NCBI GenBank assembly: GCA_030670165.1
Contig: DAOVCF010000037.1
Span: 1-12,742 of the forward strand
DNA length: 12,742 nucleotides
Reading direction: 5' to 3'
Origin: Candidatus Stahliibacteriota bacterium
Lineage (GTDB): Bacteria; Hydrothermota; Tepidihabitantia; B3-TA06
Below, piece after piece: positions 1-7,512 of this stretch. Within the stretch, counting starts at the first letter, position 1; the number at the start of each line of letters is the position of its first letter. Made by a program: the position numbers and the translations under genes. Below the pieces are notes generated by a model, which was not told where the DNA came from, did not search any database, and was given only the letters and a program-made list of their open reading frames with translations.

Positions 1-19
1 CCCTTGTATGTGCACTGCC

Positions 20-36
20 CCTTCTCAGACAGAAGG
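20..36 (+). terminator. Short hairpin upstream of the M6 gene (weak terminator or operator candidate)
   Basis: CCTTCT (20-25) and AGAAGG (31-36) form a perfect 6-bp stem with a 5-nt loop. A moderately T-rich stretch, TGATATTATT, follows on the plus strand. It could end a gene lying left of the window, or act as a regulatory site just upstream of the -35 box at 52. The stem is short and only partly GC, and there is no clean T-run, so this is a weak call. Confidence 0.25.
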
Positions 37-51
37 TGATATTATTAAAAC

Positions 52-79
52 TTGACATGGCCTCGCTTGACCCTAAAAT
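52..79 (+). promoter_or_regulatory. Promoter of the M6 peptidase gene, predicted leaderless
   Basis: The -35 box TTGACA (52-57) matches the sigma-70-type consensus fully. A 16-bp spacer separates it from the -10 box TAAAAT (74-79). Exactly 6 nt follow before the ATG at 86, so the expected +1 is the A of the start codon. The bases before the ATG are A/T-rich and hold no Shine-Dalgarno motif, which fits leaderless translation. The geometry matches the ogt promoter base for base. Confidence 0.72.
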
Positions 80-85
80 TATATT

Positions 86-2791
86 ATGAAAACTTTGTCC
101 GTGTTCGTTCTTTGCATTACGTCGCTTTTTGCTTCAGGGGAAGCGGCAAAGCAGGGGCCGATACTCCCGATGCCGTTGCATCCCGACATGGTAGAAGAGT
201 TGCGCGCCACAGGCGAACTTGCAAAGGTGGCCCAGGCCTGGAAGGACTTCAACGCACGAGCCGTCTTCCTCTCCCTTCCCATTCCAGCAGCCCCGGTGAC
301 CTCAGGCTCAGGTATCGCTATACTTGTGGATTTTGCAGATAACAAGGCGGACACCCTGCATCATCCACCTGCCGCCTACGACACCTTGCTCTTTAGCGAA
401 GGCATATGGCCTACCGGCAGTATGAAGGATTTCTACATCGAAAACTCCTACGGCCAGTTTGAGTTTTCAGGCGAACCTTCCCCCCATCCTTCGAGCGGAC
501 GCACCTGGCACCGTCTTGCGGGCAGCTACGACTACTGGTCAGAAAACCACGGTTTTGACCACTCTCAAGAGATGGCCAAGGAGGCGGTCAAAGTAGCCGA
601 TCCTTACGTGGATTTCGCTCGCTTCGATAACGACGGCCCTGACGGCATCCCCAACTCAGGGGACGACGACGGTGCGATAGATGCTCTCTACGTTGTTCAC
701 GCCGGACCAGGGTATGAGGAGAATCACTGCGGCAAGATCTGGTCGCATATGTGGTCGACTTACTACGAAACCAACGATGCGTCAGCAAACGGGGGGAAGA
801 TTCGACTTGAGCGCTACTCGATGCAGCCTGAGGAACGCTGCGACGGCTTGCTCATCAACATGGGGGTTTTTGCCCACGAGTACGGACATATTTTGGGATT
901 GCCCGATCTTTACGATTACGATTACGATTCAAAGGGTGCAGGAAAGTGGAGCATTATGGCCGCTGGTTCCTGGAACGGCGGCGGTGCCTCGCCCGCCCAT
1001 TTTGACGCCTGGTGCAAGTCCAAGCTGGGATGGGTGCAGCCGGTTCGCGTAACCGATTACGAAACCAACGCTGAACTTCCGGCGGTTGAGTTTACCCCCG
1101 TAGTCTACCGGCTCTGGACAGATGGGGATACCGTAGGCAGACAGTACTTCCTGGTTGAGAATCGCCAGAAGCTGGGTCTTTTTGACGCTAAACTTCCAGG
1201 CGAAGGCCTCCTCGTATATCACGTGGACGAGGCAAAACGCAACAACAACGACCAGTACATACCCGGGGAGCACTCCTCCTATCATCACTACCGCGTGGCG
1301 GTCGAACAGGCGGACGGACAGTTTGGTCTTGAACGCAACTTGAGCTCAGGTGATCCGGGCGATCCGTTCCCCGGTACGTGGAGGCGCAGGGAGTTTTACA
1401 CCCACCTGCCTTACCCAACGAGCCGCGACTACTTCGAAGAAGATACGAGGGTCGGCGTACTTGACATAACCGACTCTGACAGCGTGATGTATGCTCATTT
1501 TGATGTGGGCAAGAATCTTCCGTACTTCCGCTTTATCTCGACCAGGCAGTGGGGCGGGGACAAAGCCAGGATCGAACCGGGCGAAGAAGGAACGCTCGTG
1601 GTTACAGTCAAGAATCTCTGGGGTGCCATTGATAATCTGGAGGGTGAGCTGTTTGTAAACAGCAAAGCGGTAACCGTCACGAAGTCTAAGGTTTCGTTCG
1701 GTTCGGTCGGCGAAGAGGAAACAGGGTCTAATGCATCCGATCCGTTTACCCTGGCTCTCTCTCCCGAAGTCCCGGGTTATCTTGAGACCGAAGCAAGGCT
1801 TACCCTGCGAGAGACCGTAACCGGTTTCGAACAGACCTTCAGCTTTGTTCTTATGCTTGGCTGGCCGGGCCTGCTTGTGGTCAACGACGCTTCAGATGAG
1901 GGACTGAGCCTGATCTATGAGGAGGTTCTCGACAATCTGGGGGTCCCACATGAGCATGCCACCTCGGAGGATCTCCTGGCACTTGAGGATATGCTGCTCG
2001 CTTCGGGAACGCACGATTCGGTTCTTGTCTGGTTCACGGGTCAGGAGACTGCCACCCTCAGCGAGTCGGAAGAAGCGCTCCTTGAGGATTTCCTTTCAAG
2101 TGGTGGAAAGCTTATCTGCTCAAGCCAGAACCTGGGTGAGGACAGGGGAAGCTCAAGCTTCTACCGCGACTTCCTGCACGCACAGTTTGAAACCCCGAAC
2201 CAAAGCGAGATCCTGATCAACGGTGCCGGGAATAATCCCATTGTTGGAGCGGACGAGCGGGTCGCTGTTGCAGCTGCGTACGGAACATCAAAAGACGGCA
2301 TCTCTGCCACCGGCGACGCGGTTCCTATCCTTCTCTACCCCGACGGCAACGCCGCAGCCATTGTCTTTGAAGATACCACTTACCAGCTTGCCTATCTTGC
2401 TTTTCCTTTCGAGGGGCTTACAGGGAATCCTTACATGGTTCTCTCCAAGGAGGCGTTCATGGGACGAGTTCTTCGCTGGTTTGGCTACGATCTGGGTATC
2501 GCTGAGCAGCCTTCCAGACCTTCTGTCTGGGGGATCGAGATACTGTCTCCGGTTGTTCGCGCCGGGGATGCAGCCGTTATGTACATATCCCTTGCCGAGT
2601 CCCAGGAGGTAGAACTTGTCCTCTACGATGCTCTGGGACGCAGGGTGAGCGTGAAATCGCTGGGCTTTCTTGAACAGGGCGAACACACAGTCCGGATTCC
2701 AACGACAGGCTTAACGTCAGGTGTCTACTTTGTTGGGATCAAGACGGAAAAAGGAAACTGGACTTCCCGTTTCGTCCTGCTCAACCCGTAA
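86..2791 (+). CDS. Secreted M6-family zinc metalloprotease with C-terminal sorting-type domain
   Basis: A 901-aa exported peptidase of the M6 (immune inhibitor A-like) family. Residues 1-21 form a signal peptide: a Lys, a hydrophobic core and a small-residue end, without a lipobox Cys. The catalytic domain spans roughly residues 75-475 and carries the zinc motif HEYGH at 264-268. GLPDLYD follows with the expected downstream Asp, then a Met-turn-like WSIM segment. Residues about 479-591 look like a beta-sandwich module. Residues about 595-795 resemble an alpha/beta domain with the repeated theme VVND, VWFTG and a GGKL strand. The last 95 or so residues (from about 805) match the Por-secretion/FlgD-Ig pattern: YDALGRRV, then GLTSGVYFV, then a short final strand. 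Such tails usually direct secretion and surface attachment. The gene stands alone, opposite the convergent holB. The substrate is unknown. Confidence 0.93.
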   Translation: MKTLSVFVLCITSLFASGEAAKQGPILPMPLHPDMVEELRATGELAKVAQAWKDFNARAVFLSLPIPAAPVTSGSGIAILVDFADNKADTLHHPPAAYDTLLFSEGIWPTGSMKDFYIENSYGQFEFSGEPSPHPSSGRTWHRLAGSYDYWSENHGFDHSQEMAKEAVKVADPYVDFARFDNDGPDGIPNSGDDDGAIDALYVVHAGPGYEENHCGKIWSHMWSTYYETNDASANGGKIRLERYSMQPEERCDGLLINMGVFAHEYGHILGLPDLYDYDYDSKGAGKWSIMAAGSWNGGGASPAHFDAWCKSKLGWVQPVRVTDYETNAELPAVEFTPVVYRLWTDGDTVGRQYFLVENRQKLGLFDAKLPGEGLLVYHVDEAKRNNNDQYIPGEHSSYHHYRVAVEQADGQFGLERNLSSGDPGDPFPGTWRRREFYTHLPYPTSRDYFEEDTRVGVLDITDSDSVMYAHFDVGKNLPYFRFISTRQWGGDKARIEPGEEGTLVVTVKNLWGAIDNLEGELFVNSKAVTVTKSKVSFGSVGEEETGSNASDPFTLALSPEVPGYLETEARLTLRETVTGFEQTFSFVLMLGWPGLLVVNDASDEGLSLIYEEVLDNLGVPHEHATSEDLLALEDMLLASGTHDSVLVWFTGQETATLSESEEALLEDFLSSGGKLICSSQNLGEDRGSSSFYRDFLHAQFETPNQSEILINGAGNNPIVGADERVAVAAAYGTSKDGISATGDAVPILLYPDGNAAAIVFEDTTYQLAYLAFPFEGLTGNPYMVLSKEAFMGRVLRWFGYDLGIAEQPSRPSVWGIEILSPVVRAGDAAVMYISLAESQEVELVLYDALGRRVSVKSLGFLEQGEHTVRIPTTGLTSGVYFVGIKTEKGNWTSRFVLLNP

Positions 2792-2834
2792 CCCGTAACA
2801 CCCGTAACCCGTAACACCCGTAACACCCGTAACA
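2785..2834 (+). repeat. CCCGTAA / CCCGTAACA tandem repeat spanning the M6 stop codon
   Basis: Six consecutive units: CCCGTAA (2785), CCCGTAACA (2792), CCCGTAA (2801), CCCGTAACA (2808), CCCGTAACA (2817) and CCCGTAACA (2826). The first four form two copies of a 16-bp higher-order unit. The first unit supplies the final Pro codon and the TAA stop of the M6 gene, so the array starts inside the coding region. It fills half of the 107-bp gap between the convergent M6 and holB genes. I see no clear rho-independent terminator in the remaining 2835-2898. Its role is unknown. Slippage-prone DNA is the simplest reading, and a transcription-stop role is possible. Confidence 0.85.
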
Positions 2835-2898
2835 CACCCAGGATGTGCGGGAATCATCTTGATACACTGAAAGGATCGTGTGGTTCCTAATGGGTCAA

Positions 2899-3939
2899 TC
2901 AATCGAACCTTAGGGATGAAAGGTATTGATAAAGAAAGAGCGATGGCGTGGGGTTGAGCGACACCCTGCCCGACATCCGCTCGGTTGCAAGGATGTTATG
3001 GACAAGTGCCGGTCGTGAAATCCTGGTAGAAAGCCTGTCCACGAGTTTGGCCAGGCGTTTCCAGCTGGGGCGTCTGCCTGAACGGGCACGCATCACCCAC
3101 CGAAAAACAAGGCTAAATGATGAAAGAATCTTATCCAGACCTACCCGGTAGCTGAGCCGCTCTATCAGCCGCACCAGATCCAGATCCGAAGAGGCAGGAT
3201 GCTGGAGATACGAAAGCACCTCCTCGGAGATAAAACTCTCCTTATCATCAAGATAAAGGTATGCCTGCTTGAGGCTGCCGAACGCGACGTCCACGGCGAC
3301 GTCTACCTCTTCTTCATGGTAGCCGTCATTAAGCAATTTCTCTCGTATCACCGCCTCATCCAGTGCCTTGAATCTAACCAGCTTGCAGCGCGAACGGATC
3401 GTTGCAGGCAGAGCAAAGGGGCGGGATGTGGTAAGCAGGAGCACGGTCTGTGCCTGTGGCTCCTCAAGGGTTTTGAGGAATGCATTGGCCCCTTCCTCCC
3501 TTATTCTATCGAAGTCAAAGAGAAGCGCTGCTCTGTGGCGCAGTATACGAGGCGGGTATTTCATCTCCCTGCGCAGATCGCGTATCCTGTCGATCGAGAT
3601 CACCCATGAAGGGTTGGGATCAGATGAGCGCTGGTCAAGTACGTATTTCCCACGCTCCTGCCCCAACTCCTCGATCCACTTCTCACGACCGCTTGCAGGC
3701 TCGGCTTTGAAGGGAAAAAGCGGAACTATGTCGGGATGCGAGAGTGCGAATATCGTCTCGCTGAACGAAGGCGGGTTGATTGCTGCGGCAAAAAGGATGG
3801 CCGCGGTGCGCTTGCCTACCCCGTCTGGCCCGAAGAAGATGTAACCGCCCTGAGGGTTCTGTGCAGCTTTCTCCAAAAACTCAACCGCCTGCGGTTGTCC
3901 CTTGAGCATGCCTAAAACGGCTTGATTTACCTGCGCCAT
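2899..3939 (-). CDS. holB: DNA polymerase III delta-prime subunit (clamp-loader ATPase fold)
   Basis: A 346-aa AAA+ protein of the clamp-loader family, which helps load the sliding clamp at the replication fork. It shows an N-terminal GQPQAVEFL segment and a P-loop GPDGVGKRT (37-45). A Walker B-like strand LLFDFD lies at about 139-144, the KTLEEP box at 156-161 and the SRC sensor motif at 183-185. The C-terminal third is helical, as expected for the collar domain. Most delta-prime proteins carry a four-Cys zinc module between the P-loop and Walker B. Here C185 of SRC is the only cysteine in the protein, so that module has no ligands. The intact P-loop leaves open whether it binds ATP or serves as a generic DnaX-like subunit. 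The ATG directly follows the TAG of the preceding gene (TAGATG), without a clear Shine-Dalgarno site, so translation is probably coupled. It is the last gene of the operon. Confidence 0.9.
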   Translation of the reverse strand: MAQVNQAVLGMLKGQPQAVEFLEKAAQNPQGGYIFFGPDGVGKRTAAILFAAAINPPSFSETIFALSHPDIVPLFPFKAEPASGREKWIEELGQERGKYVLDQRSSDPNPSWVISIDRIRDLRREMKYPPRILRHRAALLFDFDRIREEGANAFLKTLEEPQAQTVLLLTTSRPFALPATIRSRCKLVRFKALDEAVIREKLLNDGYHEEEVDVAVDVAFGSLKQAYLYLDDKESFISEEVLSYLQHPASSDLDLVRLIERLSYRVGLDKILSSFSLVFRWVMRARSGRRPSWKRLAKLVDRLSTRISRPALVHNILATERMSGRVSLNPTPSLFLYQYLSSLRFD

Positions 3940-5064
3940 CTACTTCAAATAGTTTATTGGGTTGCGGAACTCGGTGCCCTTGCTTATCGAGAAATGCAGA
4001 TAGTCTGATACCGTGCCCAGCGTCTGCCCCTTGGACACGGTTTGTCCCTTCTTGACACTTATCTTATCCAGGTTTCCGTAAAGGGAGTAGTAGCCATCCT
4101 GGTGATCTATGACAACAAGAAGGCCGTAGCCTGTAAGGTGCTCTGCGTAGGCCACCTTACCTTTGTTGATTGCCTTAACCGTCTGCCCGCCTGAACAGTC
4201 TATATCGATTCCATCGTTAAAGGTCCTGGTCTTATATCGTGGATGAACTATCGTTCCAAAGCTTGCGAGAATCTTTCTCGTTGCTACAGGCCATGGAAGA
4301 TTGCCTCTTCCCTTTTCTATAACGGTGCCTGTAGGTTTACGGTCGGCAGAACCGGCACTCTTTTTATCCATTGACGCGATCAGCCTTTCCAGCTTTCGCC
4401 TGCGTGCCTCCAGCTCTTTGCGAAGCTTCTCCTTCGACTTCTTTGAGGTCTGGATATTGTTCAACCTCTTCTCTTTGCTTTGTTTCGCGGAAGTAAGCGA
4501 ATCCTTGGCCGTTTTTTGTTCTCTAAGAAGCACTGAAAGTTCATTGTTGAAGAGCTCGAGGCTGTCCTTCTTTTGCTCGACCTGGGCTTTTGCACCAAGC
4601 AGGCTTTCAAAAAGCCGCTCCTCTGCACGCGCCGCGTAGCGTGTGAAGTAGACGCGGTCGTATATTTCGGCAACCGAGCTGGCGCCGAAGATAAGCTCCA
4701 TATCGTAAAACTGCCCCCGCTTGTAAAGTGAAACGAGCCTTTTGCGCAGATTTTCCTTGCTTTCCCCAAGCCGGGTCCCCAGTGAATCGATCGCCTCCTC
4801 GAGCGAGTCTATCCCTGCCTGGGTTGAGCGCTGCGAACGCCTGAGCTCGGATATGAGCCGCCGGGTCAAAGAGACCTGTTCCTCAAGAAGGTCAATCTCC
4901 CTGGCTATGCCTTTCTCCTGTTTCCTTAAATCACCGATCTCTTTCTTCACCTCTGAGAGACGGGAACGGATTTTTGCAAGTTCCCTCTGTCGCTCGGTCT
5001 TGGACTGCGGCAGCATAATAAACGGGACGAGGATAACTAAAAGCCAGGGCAGGATTCGCTTCAC
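3940..5064 (-). CDS. envC: EnvC-like murein hydrolase activator (coiled coil plus degenerate LytM/M23 domain)
   Basis: A 374-aa exported protein expected to sit outside the inner membrane and relay FtsEX action to cell-wall amidases. Residues 1-19 form a signal or anchor sequence. Two long charged coiled-coil stretches follow (about 22-115 and 150-235), then an LytM/M23 fold at about 255-374. Most zinc ligands are replaced. N283 stands where HYGID has His, N331 where YaHL has His, and Y355 is the first position of HLH. D287 and H357 remain. The domain is therefore probably not a peptidase, as in E. coli EnvC. I chose the GTG at 5064, which overlaps the ftsX stop as GTGA and places the hydrophobic segment at the N-terminus. 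A longer frame from 5157 would put a Cys/Arg-rich stretch first and overlap ftsX by about 97 bp. Position directly after ftsEX strongly supports the role. Confidence 0.85.
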   Translation of the reverse strand: MKRILPWLLVILVPFIMLPQSKTERQRELAKIRSRLSEVKKEIGDLRKQEKGIAREIDLLEEQVSLTRRLISELRRSQRSTQAGIDSLEEAIDSLGTRLGESKENLRKRLVSLYKRGQFYDMELIFGASSVAEIYDRVYFTRYAARAEERLFESLLGAKAQVEQKKDSLELFNNELSVLLREQKTAKDSLTSAKQSKEKRLNNIQTSKKSKEKLRKELEARRRKLERLIASMDKKSAGSADRKPTGTVIEKGRGNLPWPVATRKILASFGTIVHPRYKTRTFNDGIDIDCSGGQTVKAINKGKVAYAEHLTGYGLLVVIDHQDGYYSLYGNLDKISVKKGQTVSKGQTLGTVSDYLHFSISKGTEFRNPINYLK

Positions 5065-5918
5065 GTTCTTTTCAGCTTGAACGCGTCTATTGCAAGGCCC
5101 GAGCCGAGCCAGCCGAAGACAAGGCCTGGACCCACAAGGATCGCGGCAAGCTCCCAAGCAGGGAAGCTCATCGAACCGAGAAGCGGAGAAAGTACGAGGT
5201 GAAAGGCAAAAACGATTCCGTATGCCACGATGCTGCCGAACAGGCCCTCGAAAAGCCCCTCGATCACGTAAGGCGCTCTGAGTGTGCGTGGGTGCACACC
5301 CATCAGCCAGTAGAGGTCTATGATTCGCCTGCGATCAAGGATAGCAAAGCGTGTGGCGAGCATGGTTACGAGCACCGCCGAGAACCCGACCAGAAGAAGC
5401 ACGAACGCGTCCGCACCGAGAAGTATGTAAAGAAACGTATTCAGCTTGCCCAACAGGTTGCGATCCACCCATACCTCATCGACTCCATCGAAGAGCAGAA
5501 GCTTGCACTCCAAAGCATCAAGCTGGGCGCGTGATCGGTATTCCGGCGTGAGCTTTAATCTGATTGATGGCGGGAGGGGATTCTCATCAAGTATGTCCAG
5601 AAGCTCCGCATCCTCCCCCAGGTCTTTACGAAACTCCTCAAGCGCCTCCTCGCTTGATACCGCAGAACCGGCAACGATCCCTTCAAGGGTCTCAAACTCA
5701 CCCACGAGTCCCTCCGAGTTTGCATCGGGAGAAAGGAAGGCAACGACCTCAAGTCTGCTCTCGATCTCGTTCTTGAACGAGAGAAGATAGAACGTCCCGA
5801 GTGCAAAAACCCCAACGATCGAAAGGACAACCGCGAAGATCGCGGCCGCTGCAAACGAGACGCGCCTTCCTTTGAAGAAGAGCTCAGAGCCCTCTTTCAG
5901 TACGAAACCGGTGCTCAC
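5061..5918 (-). CDS. ftsX: Cell division protein FtsX (permease-like subunit)
   Basis: A 285-aa membrane protein that pairs with FtsE and controls septal wall hydrolysis through an external partner. The order is: a short cytoplasmic start, TM1 about 22-47, a large external domain about 50-158, TM2 about 163-189, a cytoplasmic loop, TM3 about 220-245, and TM4 about 255-278. Family marks include NPLPPSIRL at 113-121 in the external domain and the LMGVHP...APYVIEGLFEG stretch before TM3. Length and topology are standard for FtsX. The GTG start overlaps the ftsE TGA as GTGA, with a G-run (GGGGG) about 9 nt upstream as a possible ribosome site. The next gene, envC-like, encodes the likely periplasmic partner of its external loop. 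Confidence 0.9.
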   Translation of the reverse strand: MSTGFVLKEGSELFFKGRRVSFAAAAIFAVVLSIVGVFALGTFYLLSFKNEIESRLEVVAFLSPDANSEGLVGEFETLEGIVAGSAVSSEEALEEFRKDLGEDAELLDILDENPLPPSIRLKLTPEYRSRAQLDALECKLLLFDGVDEVWVDRNLLGKLNTFLYILLGADAFVLLLVGFSAVLVTMLATRFAILDRRRIIDLYWLMGVHPRTLRAPYVIEGLFEGLFGSIVAYGIVFAFHLVLSPLLGSMSFPAWELAAILVGPGLVFGWLGSGLAIDAFKLKRT

Positions 5919-6565
5919 TGTATGCTACCCCCGGTCAACTGAAGCACCCTTCCTGGAAGGAAGTGCAGTATCTCGTGGGTGTGGCTTGCCGCAAGGATCG
6001 TGGTTCCTTCGTGGTTTACTTCACCCAAAAGCTTCAGCATCTCGCGTTCCTGGGTCTCATCAAGTGCTGAGAACGGTTCGTCAAGCAGAAGAGCCTCCGG
6101 CTCCTTGGCAAGCGCCCTTGCCAGAGCCACCTTCTGGCACTGTCCTATGGAGAGCTCGTAGGGACAGCGTGAGGAGTGATCGCTCATACCTACGCTTTCA
6201 AGCCAACGCTCTGCGCGTTCGCGGGCATCGCATCCTGATGCCCCTAAGGCCTCTAAGACAAGAGCGACATTTTCAAGAACCGGCCGGTCGTCAAGCAGGC
6301 GTATATCCTGGAACACGATACCCACCCTCCGGCGAAGCCTGGATAGCCCTGTCTCGTTTAGCGAGCTGACATCCTCATCAAGAACAAAAATCTTGCCCTG
6401 GCTGGGAGGTAAGGCCCCGTAGACTATCTTCATAAGAACGCTTTTGCCTACCCCGGTGGCTCCAAGAAGCCACACCCACTCACCCTTCTTTACGTGAAGG
6501 TTGATCTCTCCAAGAACATCCCTATCCGGAGCAAAGCTCTTGGCCACACCCTCCAGTCGAATCAT
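5915..6565 (-). CDS. ftsE: Cell division ATP-binding protein FtsE
   Basis: A 216-aa ABC ATPase that drives FtsX at the cytoplasmic face of the division site. Visible motifs are Walker A GATGVGKS (35-42), the Q-loop FQD with Q86, Walker B LLLDEP with D162/E163, and a switch His in ASH at H195. The signature reads LSIGQ (138-142) instead of the usual LSGGQ, followed by CQK rather than QQR. That is a substitution at a glycine that normally contacts the ATP gamma-phosphate across the dimer. The length is typical for FtsE. The ATG overlaps the TGA of the transketolase C-half gene (ATGA), and AAGGA lies about 6 nt upstream. Identity as FtsE rather than another small ABC ATPase rests mainly on the adjacent ftsX and envC-like genes. 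Confidence 0.9.
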   Translation of the reverse strand: MIRLEGVAKSFAPDRDVLGEINLHVKKGEWVWLLGATGVGKSVLMKIVYGALPPSQGKIFVLDEDVSSLNETGLSRLRRRVGIVFQDIRLLDDRPVLENVALVLEALGASGCDARERAERWLESVGMSDHSSRCPYELSIGQCQKVALARALAKEPEALLLDEPFSALDETQEREMLKLLGEVNHEGTTILAASHTHEILHFLPGRVLQLTGGSIQ

Positions 6566-7512
6566 AGCGCTTCCTTGATTTCCCTGGCTATGGCCTCAGG
6601 GGTAAATCCGAAGAGATCCATCAACTCGTCGCAGGAGCCTGACTCGCCAAAGCGGTTCTGGATACCGATCCGTTTGATCCGGGTGGGGTGGTGTTCTGCA
6701 AGTAAGGAAGCAACCGCCTCGCCCAGACCGCCTATAACGGTGTGCTCCTCAGCGGTGACGATGAAGCCGGTGCGCTCTGCCGCCTCAATAACCGGCTTTG
6801 AGTCCAGGGGCTTTACCGTATGCATGTCAATTACACCAATGGATATCCCCTCCTCAGCGAGAATGTCCGTAGCTTGCAAAGAGGGCCACACAAGCGAGCC
6901 TGTGGCAACGATCGTGGCCTGAGTTCCCTTTTTGAGTACCTTGGCCTTGCCTATCTCGAAGGACTCACCTTCGGGGTATATTCTAGGCAGGTTAGGCCTG
7001 GTCAATCTCATGTAGGAAAGGCCTTTATGCTCGGCAAGCTTCATCACGAGCGCGTAGGTGGCTACATCATCCGCTGGTGCGATAACGGTAGTTCCAGGGA
7101 TAATCCGCATGAGCGCTATATCCTCTATGCATTGATGGGAGGAGCCGTCTTCGCCTACAGAGATTCCGGAATGGGTCGCAACGATGTTAAGCGTTACCCC
7201 GGAGTAGGCCGCGGAGTTGCGTATCTGCTCCCAGGGCTTGCCCACCGCGAACATGGCGAAGGTCGAGACGAAGACAAGCTTGCCTGTGGTTGCCAGTCCT
7301 ACAGCGGTATCTATCATGTCCGCCTCGGCTATCCCCATGTCGAAGAAGCGGCTGGGGAAGGACTTGCGGAACCGGACGGTCTTGGTGGACAATGCAAGGT
7401 CTGCATCCAGCACCACCACGTTCTTGCGCCTGCGGCCCAGCTCCAAAAGCGCCTCTCCGTATGCACTGCGCAGCGAGAAGCGCTCTACTTGCCCAGTTCC
7501 GCCAGAGCCCAT
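6562..7512 (-). CDS. tkt: Transketolase, C-terminal half (pyrimidine-binding and C-terminal domains)
   Basis: A 316-aa partner of the next-upstream gene; together they form a split transketolase. The enzyme moves two-carbon units between sugar phosphates in the non-oxidative pentose phosphate pathway, with thiamine diphosphate. The catalytic Glu is E63 in GIAEADM. The pyrimidine-side region includes GEDGSSHQ with H126, and the C-terminal domain includes the segments IVATGSL and VIDMHTVKPLD. The first ten or so residues (GSGGTGQ) look like an untypical lead, but the ATG at 7512 has GGAG 5 nt upstream and there is no better start close by. The gene overlaps the end of the N-half gene by 28 bp in another frame, which suggests coupled, equal synthesis. 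DXP synthase is excluded by the two-gene layout and sequence style. Confidence 0.92.
   Translation of the reverse strand: MGSGGTGQVERFSLRSAYGEALLELGRRRKNVVVLDADLALSTKTVRFRKSFPSRFFDMGIAEADMIDTAVGLATTGKLVFVSTFAMFAVGKPWEQIRNSAAYSGVTLNIVATHSGISVGEDGSSHQCIEDIALMRIIPGTTVIAPADDVATYALVMKLAEHKGLSYMRLTRPNLPRIYPEGESFEIGKAKVLKKGTQATIVATGSLVWPSLQATDILAEEGISIGVIDMHTVKPLDSKPVIEAAERTGFIVTAEEHTVIGGLGEAVASLLAEHHPTRIKRIGIQNRFGESGSCDELMDLFGFTPEAIAREIKEAL

Noticed and set aside
67..72. Second TTGACC just before the M6 gene as an alternative -35 box
   Set aside because: A matching -10 box would fall inside the coding region and no suitable hexamer is there; the TTGACA at 52 gives better spacing.
2785..2834. CRISPR-like array
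   Set aside because: Units are 7-9 bp, directly adjacent and have no spacers, so this is a simple tandem repeat.
2717..2902. Minus-strand 61-codon frame across the tandem repeat (VTGVTGVTG)
   Set aside because: The reading is produced by the CCCGTAACA array and the M6 gene's 3' end; there is no start signal or protein character beyond the repeat.
3199..3844. Plus-strand open frames opposite holB
   Set aside because: They are antisense to conserved clamp-loader motifs, have mixed low-complexity composition and no start signals.
5065..5157. Longer start for the envC-like gene (GTG/ATG-type start at 5157)
   Set aside because: It would add a Cys/Arg-rich stretch before the hydrophobic segment and overlap ftsX by about 97 bp. 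The GTG at 5064 gives a normal signal sequence and the same GTGA overlap as the ftsE/ftsX junction.
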